Positions 1-8,154 of a DNA stretch of 64,000 nt are shown here, piece after piece. Source of the DNA: Methylomonas sp. LW13. Lineage in GTDB: Bacteria; Pseudomonadota; Gammaproteobacteria; Methylococcales; Methylomonadaceae. Both the position numbers and the translations under genes were made by a program. How positions within the stretch are numbered: the first letter of the stretch is position 1; every line of letters begins with the position of its first letter. The stretch lies in the NCBI RefSeq assembly GCF_016865255.1, contig NZ_CP033381.1, positions 4,402,001-4,466,000 of the forward strand. The letters run 5' to 3'. Under the pieces are notes generated by a model. It saw nothing but the letters and a program-made list of their open reading frames with translations. It did no database searches and had not been told where the DNA came from.

Positions 1-212
1 GCCCCGGTATCGCCATCGACGAACGCGATCATATCTTCGAGCCGTTTTATCGCGGCAAGACCGGCGATACCGGCGACGGCCCCGGCCTGGGCTTGGCCAT
101 CGTCAAGGAATACGTCGCCAATCATCAAGGCAAAGTGGAAGTCATCGATGCCCGTCAAGACCAACAAGGAGCCCGCATCAGGGTTCAAATTCCGTTAACC
201 GGGGAGAATTAA
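1..212 (+). CDS. Sensor histidine kinase, C-terminal fragment (GlrK/QseE-like)
   Basis: Only the last 70 codons are in the window; the gene starts upstream. The reading frame (codons from base 3, TAA at 210-212) shows the end of an HATPase domain: a G1-type PGIAID stretch, the F-box IFEPFYRG and the G2 box GPGLGLAI followed by VKEYVANHQG. This is the ATP-binding half of a membrane sensor kinase. The next gene, 5 bases on, is a QseG-like lipoprotein, and the kinase-lipoprotein pairing matches the GlrK(QseE)-QseG arrangement of enterobacteria. The family call is sure. The GlrK assignment is inference from context and the FEPFYRG...GLAI.KEY pattern. Confidence 0.85.
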   Translation, partial: PGIAIDERDHIFEPFYRGKTGDTGDGPGLGLAIVKEYVANHQGKVEVIDARQDQQGARIRVQIPLTGEN

Positions 213-217
213 GCAAC

Positions 218-793
218 ATGCAGGCACTATTCATGCGCGTATTGGCACTGATCGCATCATTGTTGGCCATCAGCGGCTGCGCCGAGATGGATTCCAGCGT
301 CAAGGAACATTTTCCAACCGTTTACAGCGCGCCGGTGGTGCATTCGGACATAGACGAGTTGCTGGATTTTGGCAACAATCTGGCCAACATGACCACGGCG
401 AGCCGCACCGAGACATGCCGGTCTTTAATGAAACGCCAAAAAGACGAACCCGAGATTGGCGTGTTATTGCATTTGATGGTAGGCCGCCTATTGTCAGATG
501 CCTGTGGTGACATTCCCAAAATTCTCGATGAAATTGCCGGCATTCCGCCCGCAGGCCTGAGCGACGAACGGATGCGCCATCTGGTTGCCATTCACACCGA
601 AGCATTAAAACGCATCAACAGCGCATCAAGAAAACTCGGCTCATTGGAACGCAAACACAAAACCGTGCAAAACGTGCTGGAAACGAAAGACGCCGCCGGT
701 TCCAAGAAAGAAGAATCAAGACTGCTACGCGAGAAACTGGAAGCCATCCGGTCGATGGAAAAGCAACTGGACGAGACTAGCGAAGGCAAATAA
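218..793 (+). CDS. QseG-like outer-membrane lipoprotein
   Basis: A 191-residue protein with a lipoprotein signal peptide: a hydrophobic stretch MRVLALIASLLAISGC with lipobox AISG|C, so mature Cys is near residue 21. A second ATG at codon 6 could be the true start. The mature part has two Cys (ETC and DAC contexts) and a C-terminal charged coiled coil (about residues 130-185). Architecture and position resemble E. coli QseG, the outer-membrane lipoprotein that modulates the GlrK/GlrR system. Unlike that locus, the next gene here is a second kinase, not a sigma-54-dependent regulator. It sits 5 bases after the upstream kinase and 5 bases before the next gene, so all are probably cotranscribed. 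Family membership is inferred from layout, not from a search. Confidence 0.6.
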   Translation: MQALFMRVLALIASLLAISGCAEMDSSVKEHFPTVYSAPVVHSDIDELLDFGNNLANMTTASRTETCRSLMKRQKDEPEIGVLLHLMVGRLLSDACGDIPKILDEIAGIPPAGLSDERMRHLVAIHTEALKRINSASRKLGSLERKHKTVQNVLETKDAAGSKKEESRLLREKLEAIRSMEKQLDETSEGK

Positions 794-798
794 GGCCA

Positions 799-2385
799 AT
801 GTTTCGGTTTCGCTTGGCGATAGTCATTGTTGTTTCGTTCTGCTTTGTATTGAGTTTGGGTATTGCCTTGTATTGGGGCGCCGACGAAGTAGCGCGCTAT
901 TTTCAACACAGCCAAACCGCCTACGAAACCTTCGACGATTACGAACAGCTGTCGCAGGAAGCTTATCGCCATTTCAAGCAACGCATGGACCGGCTGATCA
1001 CCGCCAACCCCAATTCGGAAACCGGCGTGGAATCTTCCAAACGCCGTCTTTACGAGGCCATGCAAACGCTGCGCGACACCGCCGTCAAAGCGCCGGACAC
1101 AGACAGCGCCAGCGAAGAATGGACCAATAAGCCCGCGGAGTTGGAGAAAGTCGCCCATCTCACCGCTTTCCTGGAAGCCAGCGAATATCGTTTCGAAGAA
1201 GTGGAGCGGCTGCGCTTGCAAGGTAAGCTGACTACCGCGGTGCAGGCTTTAGCCAAGTTCACTGAAGAGGAAATCGACGGTAAATTCCAACCCCTAATCG
1301 ACGCCGCTATCAACGCCGAACGGGAAAAAGCCCAAAAAGCCAAGCGCGAGTTGGAAATGTTGGTGGAAAAGTCGCGCTGGACGGCGATTTTAGCTTCGTT
1401 AACCGCGGCGCTATTCAGCTTGGTAGCCGGCATCATGTTGCTGCGCGCGTTTAAAAAACCTATCGAAGCGCTAATGAAAGGCACGGACGAAATCGCCTCC
1501 GGCAACCTGGATTACCGAATCGCTTTGGACAGCCGCGACGAATTTGCTTATTTGGCCAGCCACTTCAATCAAATGGCCAAGGAACTGGAAGTCCAACAAG
1601 ATAAACTACGCGAAGGCCGCGCCGTATTGGAAGAGCGAGTGACCGAGCGGACCTTTGAGCTTAATCTATTGAACGAGGAATTAAAGCGCATGGATAATGC
1701 CCGCCGTGAGTTTTTGGCGGACATCAGCCACGAACTGCGCACGCCGATCACGGTGATTCGCGGCGAAGCGGAAGTGACGTTGCGCGGCCAGGACCGCGAT
1801 GCCGAAGAATACAAAGACGCATTGCAACGCATCGTCGAGCTGTCGATGCAGTTGGGTAAATACGTGAACGATTTACTGTTTCTGGCCCGCGCCGACACGG
1901 CCAATCTGCAATTCGAATGGAATAAAGTGGATTTGGCGGATTTGGTAGCCAGCAGCGTCGAGGATTTTCAAGTGATGGCGCAAGAGTATTCGATTTCCGT
2001 CAGCCTGGACGCGCCTTCCGGGCCATTACTGGTGCGCGGCGACAAGCAACGGCTACGGCAAGTGCTGTTCATTCTGGGCGAGAATGCCTGCCGCTATTCC
2101 AAACCGCTCGGGCATATCGCTGTGGCGTTATGGCGCGACGGGAAACAGGCCTGTTTCAGCCTGACCGATCAGGGCATAGGCATACCCTCCGAGGATCTGG
2201 ATCGAATTTTCGAACGCCACTTCCGCAGCAGCAATGCCCAGCATTCCCGAGACGACGGCTCCGGCCTGGGTTTGCCGATGGCCAAATCCATCCTGCAAGC
2301 CCACGGCGGGCAAATCGCGGTACGTAGCGTCGAAAACGCCGGATCGACATTTACGGTTACACTACCCCTGCTTACGGTAGCATAG
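799..2385 (+). CDS. Membrane sensor histidine kinase
   Basis: A 528-residue kinase. Domains in order: N-terminal membrane segment (about residues 4-27), a periplasmic, mainly helical sensor region (about 30-190), a second membrane segment (about 194-216), HAMP linker (about 217-270, followed by a short coiled coil), HisKA with the phospho-acceptor in ISHELRTP (His about residue 311), and HATPase with N box GENACRYS, G1 DQGIGIP, F box FERHFR and G2 GSGLGLP. The key motifs are intact, so it should be an active kinase. It precedes an OmpR-family regulator by 61 bases to that gene's preferred start (13 to the earlier ATG), which is its likely partner. The signal is unknown. Having two kinases upstream of one regulator in a row is unusual. 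Confidence 0.93.
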   Translation: MFRFRLAIVIVVSFCFVLSLGIALYWGADEVARYFQHSQTAYETFDDYEQLSQEAYRHFKQRMDRLITANPNSETGVESSKRRLYEAMQTLRDTAVKAPDTDSASEEWTNKPAELEKVAHLTAFLEASEYRFEEVERLRLQGKLTTAVQALAKFTEEEIDGKFQPLIDAAINAEREKAQKAKRELEMLVEKSRWTAILASLTAALFSLVAGIMLLRAFKKPIEALMKGTDEIASGNLDYRIALDSRDEFAYLASHFNQMAKELEVQQDKLREGRAVLEERVTERTFELNLLNEELKRMDNARREFLADISHELRTPITVIRGEAEVTLRGQDRDAEEYKDALQRIVELSMQLGKYVNDLLFLARADTANLQFEWNKVDLADLVASSVEDFQVMAQEYSISVSLDAPSGPLLVRGDKQRLRQVLFILGENACRYSKPLGHIAVALWRDGKQACFSLTDQGIGIPSEDLDRIFERHFRSSNAQHSRDDGSGLGLPMAKSILQAHGGQIAVRSVENAGSTFTVTLPLLTVA

Positions 2386-2446
2386 GACGGATTTTCATAT
2401 GAATGATAAATACATGACAACCAATACTCTGACGGGAATAGGCTAT

Positions 2447-3127
2447 ATGCGGGTACTGATGGTTGAAGACGACGAGCGTATCATCGATTTCGTGCAACGC
2501 GGCTTAAAAGCCGAGGGCTATGCCGTGGAGGTGGCCCGTAGCGGGCAAGAGGCCATTGCCTTGGGTACCGAAGGCAGCTTTCAGGTGATCATTCTGGACT
2601 TGGGCCTGCCGGACATGAACGGCCGGCAGATTTGCGAACGCTTGCGCAGCAACGGCATCGACACCCCGATTTTGATGCTGACCGCGCGCGATACCGTGCA
2701 AGACAAGGTAGCCGGCCTGCGCTCCGGTGCCGACGACTATATGACCAAGCCGTTCGCCTTTGAAGAATTGCTGGCCCGTATCGAAGTTTTACTCAGGCGG
2801 CGCGGCGGCGAAGTGAAGCAGGACGACAAAGAATTGCGTATCGAAGACCTGGTACTTAATGGCGAAACTCACGAAGTAAGACGCGGCGATAACGTCATCG
2901 AGTTAACCCCCAAGGAGTTTGCCTTGCTGGAATGCTTTATGCGCATGCCGGGTAAAGTATTGAGCCGCACACGCATTCTGGAACAAGTCTGGGGCTATAG
3001 CGCCGATCCGCTGACCAATGTGGTGGATGTTTATATTCGCCAGCTGCGGCGGAAGATCGACGACGATTACGAGCTGAAATTGCTGAAAACCGTGCGCGGC
3101 TTTGGATACAAAATGGATGCGTCTTGA
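2447..3127 (+). CDS. OmpR/PhoB-family response regulator
   Basis: Receiver domain followed by a winged-helix DNA-binding domain. The receiver begins MRVLMVEDDERI with the acidic pair, the phospho-acceptor Asp is in ILDLGLPDMNG (about residue 51), and the switch Thr and Lys are in MLTARD and TKPFAFEEL. The C-terminal half has the trans-reg fold signature ELTPKEFALLECFM...RTRILEQVWGY...VDVYIRQLRRKI. I prefer the ATG at 2447 because receiver domains start right at this MRVL motif. An in-frame ATG at 2399 with an AGGA upstream would add 16 residues and cannot be excluded. It is likely the partner of the kinase ending at 2385. Confidence 0.93.
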   Translation: MRVLMVEDDERIIDFVQRGLKAEGYAVEVARSGQEAIALGTEGSFQVIILDLGLPDMNGRQICERLRSNGIDTPILMLTARDTVQDKVAGLRSGADDYMTKPFAFEELLARIEVLLRRRGGEVKQDDKELRIEDLVLNGETHEVRRGDNVIELTPKEFALLECFMRMPGKVLSRTRILEQVWGYSADPLTNVVDVYIRQLRRKIDDDYELKLLKTVRGFGYKMDAS

Positions 3128-3248
3128 GTTGGACGTGCGAAATTTTGTGTCTACGCACCGTTATCAACAGTCTGGTCGGCAGCCTACAAACCTTGGTAAG
3201 CTAGCTTACTGAACAAACCAGCGCCAACCCGGACATCACGCGCCTCCT

Positions 3249-3941
3249 ATGCAACTCACCCTGCTCGACCCGGATCATCCGCACCAAGCCTTTCCGCCAC
3301 TGCATAAGGCCTTGAAACAACCGAATGGCTTACTGGCCTTTGGCGGTTGCCTATCGCCGCAGCGCATCGTCAACGCCTACCGGCACGGCGTATTTCCTTG
3401 GTTCAATCCGGGTGAGCCTATTCTGTGGTGGTCGCCCGACCCGCGTTTGGTATTGTTTCCGGAACAGCTGAATATTTCTCGCAGCCTGGCGAAAACCCTG
3501 CGCAAACAATTGTTTGAGATTCGTTACGACAGCGCCTTTCGTCAAGTAATCGATGCGTGTGCGGCGCCGCGTCGCGACGAAGGTGGCACCTGGATTACCG
3601 ACGACATCCGCCAAGCCTATACCACACTACACCACCTGGGTATCGCACACAGCTGCGAAGCTTGGCAGGACGGCCAGTTGGTAGGCGGCCTGTACGGCAT
3701 TGCCATCGGCCAGGTCTTTTTCGGCGAATCGATGTTTCATCGTAAAACCGATGCCTCCAAAGTGGTGTTTGTGCATCTGGTGCAGCAGCTCAGCGCTTGG
3801 GGTTATCAAGTCATCGACTGTCAGGTCAGCAGCGAACACTTACTCAGCCTTGGCGCGGCGGAAATCCCTCGCAGCCGCTTTGTAGAACTGCTGGATAGGC
3901 TCTGCGATCAAACACCGACGCCCGACGCTTGGCAAGCATGA
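3249..3941 (+). CDS. aat: Leucyl/phenylalanyl-tRNA-protein transferase
   Basis: A 230-residue cytoplasmic enzyme that transfers Leu or Phe from charged tRNA to N-terminal Lys or Arg of proteins, marking them for ClpS/ClpAP (N-degron pathway). Family signatures are clear: [41 protein letters not shown], and the core [28 protein letters not shown]. Length is normal. Its TGA overlaps the ATG of the next gene (ATGA at 3938-3941), so it is translationally coupled to bpt, the second aminoacyl-transferase of the same pathway. Confidence 0.97.
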   Translation: MQLTLLDPDHPHQAFPPLHKALKQPNGLLAFGGCLSPQRIVNAYRHGVFPWFNPGEPILWWSPDPRLVLFPEQLNISRSLAKTLRKQLFEIRYDSAFRQVIDACAAPRRDEGGTWITDDIRQAYTTLHHLGIAHSCEAWQDGQLVGGLYGIAIGQVFFGESMFHRKTDASKVVFVHLVQQLSAWGYQVIDCQVSSEHLLSLGAAEIPRSRFVELLDRLCDQTPTPDAWQA

Positions 3942-4660
3942 GCTCCATCCCGATTTGGCTGGACAGCGGCCACGCCTGCGGCTATCTGGACGACCGTCTG
4001 GCACGTTCCGGCTTCGTGCATCCGTCGGTGAATATCGACACCACGCTCTACTCGCAACTGATTGCTCAGGGCTTTCGGCGCAGCGGCGATCATGTTTATA
4101 AACCCTATTGCGAAGCCTGCCAGGCTTGCGTGCCGACGCGGCTGCCGGTGGCATTATTCCAACCCGACCGTAAACAAAAACGCTGCATCAAGCGCAATGC
4201 CCAAACCCAGGTAGTCGTCAAAAACGCCGAGTTCGACCCGCGTCATTTCCAACTGTATCAACGCTATCTAAGCACCCGCCACGACAAGCCCGGCGAAGAT
4301 GCCGAAATCACGCCGGATGACTACATCAAATTCCTCGGCAGCAGCTGGTGCGACACGCTGTTTGTGGAGTTTTTAATCGGCGGCCAATTGGCGGCGGTCG
4401 CGGTGGTCGATGTGGTAGCCGACGGGCTATCGGCGGTGTATACCTTTTTCGACCCGTATTTTGCCGACCATAGCCCAGGCGTTTACGCGGTATTGTGGCA
4501 AATCGAAACGGCCAAGCAAATGGGACTGGAATATGTTTATCTGGGCTACTGGATCAAAGACTGTCGTAAAATGCGCTACAAAATCGATTATCAACCGCTG
4601 TCCGGCCTAATAAACGGCCAGTGGCAATTTATTTCAAATCAAACATTTAACGAGGATTAA
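3938..4660 (+). CDS. bpt: Bacterial protein transferase Bpt (leucyl/arginyl-tRNA-protein transferase family)
   Basis: A 240-residue member of the R-transferase family; bacterial Bpt attaches Leu to N-terminal Asp or Glu. Visible signatures are the N-terminal Cys motif [15 protein letters not shown], then the C-terminal core [37 protein letters not shown] (quoted in part from about residue 170) and [12 protein letters not shown]. The ATG at 3938 is chosen over a TTG at 3929 because it overlaps the aat stop as ATGA. The enzyme works with Aat in the bacterial N-degron pathway, and the pair is commonly adjacent. Confidence 0.95.
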   Translation: MSSIPIWLDSGHACGYLDDRLARSGFVHPSVNIDTTLYSQLIAQGFRRSGDHVYKPYCEACQACVPTRLPVALFQPDRKQKRCIKRNAQTQVVVKNAEFDPRHFQLYQRYLSTRHDKPGEDAEITPDDYIKFLGSSWCDTLFVEFLIGGQLAAVAVVDVVADGLSAVYTFFDPYFADHSPGVYAVLWQIETAKQMGLEYVYLGYWIKDCRKMRYKIDYQPLSGLINGQWQFISNQTFNED

Positions 4661-4663
4661 GCC

Positions 4664-5230
4664 GTGCCGAAAGCCAACGAACTAAAACAGGGAACCGCCA
4701 TCGAAATCAACGGCGAGCCGTATGTGGTCAAACACATCGACGTGCGCAACCCTACCTCGCGCGGCGCGACCACGCTTTACAAAGTCCGCTTTACACACAT
4801 GAAAACCCGGCAGAAGCTGGACGAAACCTTCAAAAGCGACGACATGCTGAAAGCCGCCGATTGTTCACGGTGCAACGTGCAGTTTTCCTACCAGGACGGC
4901 GACACCTACTATTTCATGAACAGCGAAACTTACGATCAATACGCGCTGGCGGCTGACGACCTGGAAGGCCAAACCCTATATCTGACCGACGGCCTGGAAG
5001 GCATCATCATGCTGTTGATGGACGACGCCGCGCTAGGTATCCAGTTACCAACCACCATTACGCTGCAAATCGTCGAAACCCCGCCATCCATGAAAGGCTC
5101 CAGCGCCACCAAACGCACCAAAACCGCCAAACTCAGTACCGGCCTGGAAGTACAAGTCCCCGAATATATAGAATCCGGCGAGATGATCAAGGTCAACACC
5201 GAAACCGGCGAATTCTCGTCGCGGGCTTAA
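4664..5230 (+). CDS. efpL: Elongation factor P-like protein EfpL (YeiP)
   Basis: A 188-residue three-domain EF-P paralogue that binds stalled ribosomes and eases peptide-bond formation at difficult motifs. The sequence follows the EfpL/YeiP type, not canonical EF-P. The loop of domain I reads NPTSRGATTLYKVRF, with Arg at the tip where EF-P carries its modified residue. Domain III ends in LSTGLEVQVPEYIESGE, the EF-P signature region. The start is GTG, 3 bases after the bpt stop, in a likely aat-bpt-efpL operon. No modification enzyme gene is visible nearby, which fits an Arg-type tip. Confidence 0.93.
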   Translation: MPKANELKQGTAIEINGEPYVVKHIDVRNPTSRGATTLYKVRFTHMKTRQKLDETFKSDDMLKAADCSRCNVQFSYQDGDTYYFMNSETYDQYALAADDLEGQTLYLTDGLEGIIMLLMDDAALGIQLPTTITLQIVETPPSMKGSSATKRTKTAKLSTGLEVQVPEYIESGEMIKVNTETGEFSSRA

Positions 5231-5702
5231 CGCCGCCCTCTCCGCCAGCCGCCGACCGAATCAGCCATCGGCGGCAACGGCTTCACTACCCCGCCCTTTA
5301 CCCAGTCAGCCCCCAAATCTCGATTGGAAGTATGTCCGAGTTCGTGTCTGAGCCGCAATGAATGACTCATGCTCGATTGATATTGAAGCGATTTTTGATT
5401 CTTTGTGGCACACACCGCAATCCCTTTGGCAGCATTGCTGAAAAAATTCTGAGTGCAACAGCTTTATTGGAATATTTCGCAGGCATTCAGTGCTGACTGA
5501 GCAAATTCGGCCAATTGCCGACTGTTGAGTATTTCGAGTCAATGGCAGGTTTACCCCCAAAATAGCTATTCAACATGAAACTCGGCAACAACAATTAGCA
5601 CGACGTGATATCTCGGACGATCCAATGGAATTTTGAGTCAGGCAAATTCGCTCGTGTCATTGGCAATAATCCTCCGAAATATGATGGTTATTACAAACAA
5701 AC
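5231..5702. other. Gap with no supported gene
   Basis: About 470 bases between efpL and a broken gene. Short open frames exist on the minus strand (for example 5227-5415), but they lack a convincing start, ribosome-binding site or recognisable motif. The base composition turns more AT-rich towards 5560, as in the mobile scar that follows. I see no RNA gene or clear repeat here. Confidence 0.5.
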
Positions 5703-6059
5703 TTAAATACGTTTTAGATTCAACAGATATGATAACGGGTTTCTTCGTACTTTTTTAGTTTCAGAAGCAGCATCTAAAAGGTCTGGAACAATGGAACCTA
5801 AACTTGCGGCCGCCCCTGTAAGAAGAGCGGAAAGAGTAAAACCTGCAAAGGCAGAAACTACTAGCGCAGGAGAACCGGCAGCAAATGCTTTCTTTGATAT
5901 TTTTCCAAAAAGATTACACCAAATATCTCTGTAAGCATCCTCCGCTTTCCGGGCTTCAGGTATTATCTTTCCAAGTACTAACTTACGAATTTCACTTTCA
6001 TACTTTTCATCCCAAGGTTGAGATCCAATCTGAGAGGTTAGATCAAGTATATATTCTCT
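5703..6059 (-). pseudogene. C-terminal part of an unknown gene cut by an IS element
   Basis: Reading the minus strand from the IS left end to TAA at 5703-5705 gives an uninterrupted 118-codon frame, so this is the 3' end of a real gene whose start is missing. The visible protein begins REYILDLTSQIGSQPWDEKY, has a charged helical part, then one hydrophobic helix (SPALVVSAFAGFTLSALLTG) and a short basic tail NPLSYLLNLKRI. This suggests a tail-proximal membrane segment. No family is recognised. The frame runs right up to the IS terminal repeat at about 6059, and no continuation is seen to the right of the IS, where IS3-type sequence lies instead, so a deletion or rearrangement followed insertion. 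Codon use is more AT-rich than neighbouring genes. Confidence 0.7.
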
Positions 6060-6185
6060 AACAGGCTGTTGATTTTATCGCTCCCGCAAGCCGCATTGAT
6101 TGGTTGAACCAGATGCGAGAGTAATTCATAAGACATTGTTCTGCATGATAAAATAGTACCATCTCCAATATACTGCATTGATCCC

Positions 6186-7291
6186 ATGCGCGGCGCCGAC
6201 ATCACCCAAGAAGACCTGTTCAGCTACCGAACCCTGGAAGCGCGGATTCCGAAAAAACATCCGCTCCGCAATCTACGCAAAGTAGTCGATCTGTTGCTCG
6301 CCACACTGAACGACGAGTTCGACGCGCTCTACGCCCGTCGCGGCCGGGATTCGATTCCGCCGGAGCGCCTGCTGCGCGCCAGTCTGCTGCAAGTGCTGTT
6401 CTCCATTCGCTCGGAGCGGCAGTTGGTGGAGCATATCGATTTCAACCTGCTGTACCGCTGGTTCGTTGGCTTGACCATGGACGACGCCGTATGGGATCAC
6501 TCCACCTTCAGCGCCAACCGCGACCGCTTGCTGAACGAGCGCACTTGTGCCCTTTGGGTATCAGCCGTTTGTTTTTCGAACGGGTACTGGCCTTGGCGGA
6601 GTGGAAAAAGCTACTCTCCGACGAACATTTCTCCGTGGACGGTACGTTGATCCAGGCCTGGGCTTCGCACAAGAGTTTCGTCAAAAAGGACGGTTCGACC
6701 CCGCCGCCGGAAGACGGTGGACGCAATCCCACCGTCAACTTCAAGGGCGAGAAACGCAGCAACGATACCCACGCCTCGACCACCGATCCCGATGCTCGGC
6801 TGTACAAAAAGAGCGAAGGTGACAAATCTCAGCTGGCTTTCCTCGGCCATGCCTTGATGGAGAACCGCAATGGCTTAGTCGTCGACGTTGAAGTCACCCA
6901 GGCCACCGGCACCGCGGAACGCGAGGCGGCCGAAACCATGGTCAAACGCACGATCAGTAAACCTGGCGCAACCTTGGGCGCCGACAAAAACTACGATACA
7001 GCGGATTTCGTGGGCAAGCTACGCGGACGCAAAGTCACCCCGCATGTCGCCAGAAAAGAAAAAGGCTCGGCCATTGATGGCCGTACCACGAGGCACGACG
7101 GTTACCGCAAAAGCCTCAAAACCCGCAAGCGGATCGAAGAAGTCTTCGGCTGGGCCAAGACCGTCGGTCCGCTACGGCAAACCAAGTTCCGGGGCTTGAA
7201 GAAAGTCGCCGCACAAACGTTTTTTACCTTTGCCGCCTATAACCTGACGCGAATGGGCGCCATTTTCGGTTGGCGTTACAGCACCGCCTAG
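6186..7291 (+). pseudogene. IS5-family DDE transposase, frameshifted
   Basis: The first frame (6186-6650) carries the N-terminal domain (MRGADITQEDLFSYRTLEAR...STFSANRDRLLNER). The second (open from 6491 to 7291) continues FFERVLALAEWKKLLSDEHF with the catalytic core: Asp in FSVDGTLIQAW, Asp in LGADKNYDTADF and Glu in RKRIEEVFGWAK. Homology switches from the first to the second frame near 6552-6558 (cctttggg), equivalent to a -1 shift. Either one base was lost or gained and the enzyme is dead, or it is made by frameshifting as in some IS groups. The core triad is intact. I list it as a pseudogene because most relatives I know of this type have one continuous frame. Confidence 0.75.
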
Positions 7292-7306
7292 GTGGTCGTG
7301 CGCCTA

Positions 7307-7373
7307 AAATCCGCCAAAAGGCGGAATTTAACCCCCTTAGGGGCGAATATAACCGGCCAAAACCGGTTTTTAA
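7307..7373 (+). terminator. Hairpin array after the IS5 transposase, last one terminator-like
   Basis: Three consecutive stem-loops downstream of the transposase stop: AAATCCGCC/GGCGGAATTT (7307-7329, loop AAAA), CCCC/GGGG (7333-7343), and AACCGG/CCGGTT (7351-7368) followed by a short T run. The third resembles a Rho-independent terminator. The set may insulate the IS from neighbouring transcription; that role is inference. Confidence 0.5.
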
Positions 7374-7461
7374 GGCCTAATCAGGCTTCCAGACCACCCG
7401 GCGCTTCGAGAAATGGCGCCGAAACCGAAGGTATATCGGTAAATTTCAACAGCCTGTTAAA

Positions 7462-8010
7462 GTGACCACGGACAGTAACCACAATGAGGCCATATCACCC
7501 AATAGGCTGGACCGCCAATTCAAAGTCGCTCAGCCGAATCAAGTGTGGACGACGGATATTACCTATGTCTGGACGCTACAGGGCTGGCTTTATGTCGCGG
7601 TCGTGATTGATCTGTTCTCCCGGCAAGTCGTGGGCTGGGCGATTGATGAGCACATGCAAACTTCGCTCTACGTCAAGGCCTTACAAATGGCCTTCTGGCG
7701 TCGTAAACCGCTACTTGGTCTGCTGCATCACTCGGATCGTGGTAGTCAGTTGCAAGTCGGGAATATCGCCAACATCTGGCCGTGATGCGCATGGAGCAAA
7801 GCATGAGCCGAAACGGAACGCTTTTTCCGTAGCTTGAAGCATGAACAGCTCAACTACGAAAAATTCAAAACCCAAGAGGCGGCAAAACTGAGCGTGATCG
7901 ACTATTTGGCTTTTTCGATCGCAATCGACATTGGACTATCAATCTCCGATCGAATTCGAGCAGGAATTTTATTGAAACGCTGCCTGAACAGGTGTCCGGT
8001 TGTTGTTGAC
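7462..8010 (+). pseudogene. Decayed IS3-family transposase (OrfB/integrase core) remnant
   Basis: The first frame reads LDRQFKVAQPNQVWTTDITY, then VVIDLFSRQVVGWAIDEHM and LLHHSDRGSQ, the typical rve core of IS3-group OrfB with the first two catalytic Asp. After SDRGSQ (about 7750) the frame is lost. Fragments continue in other frames as MRMEQSMSR, then FFRSLKHEQLNYEKF after an apparent in-element deletion of the usual Glu-containing KGNCWDN region, then a frame reading LDYQSPIEFEQEFY. Several frameshifts plus the missing catalytic Glu segment show a dead remnant. The 5' part of the element is absent, cut at the IS5-type element. Confidence 0.85.
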
Positions 8011-8154
8011 CATTACAAAGTAAAATGGATTTATGATGACGCAAAGGTCAGACTTGGCAAACAATTTACGAAACTTAGTTAGTCTGCTAGAGTTTCCCTC
8101 GAATTTGATTAGTTGTATTTGTTCTTTCTTCGATAAAAAGTGGCTGCCGTATCA

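Larger units (their letters stand above)
6059..7459 (+). mobile_element. IS5-family insertion sequence (about 1.4 kb)
   Basis: Bounded by terminal inverted repeats TAACAGGCTGTTGA (6059-6072) and its complement TCAACAGCCTGTTA (7446-7459). The outermost TA may be a target duplication, in which case the element is 6061-7457. Inside is one IS5-type DDE transposase in two overlapping frames, followed by about 150 bases of untranslated DNA holding several hairpins. The left side interrupts a minus-strand gene; the right side abuts a decayed IS3-type transposase. Ends and coding potential make the call firm, while the exact boundary is uncertain by 2 bases. Confidence 0.88.

Noticed and set aside
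5227..5415. Minus-strand frame ending in a short basic tail, next to efpL
   Set aside because: No ribosome-binding site or homology; it overlaps the end of efpL and its composition is uninformative. I considered an integrase tail but saw no catalytic motif.
7834..8082. Separate 82-codon gene after the IS3 remnant
   Set aside because: Its start lies inside the decayed transposase (KHEQLNYEKF) and the rest is out-of-frame transposase sequence; no independent support.
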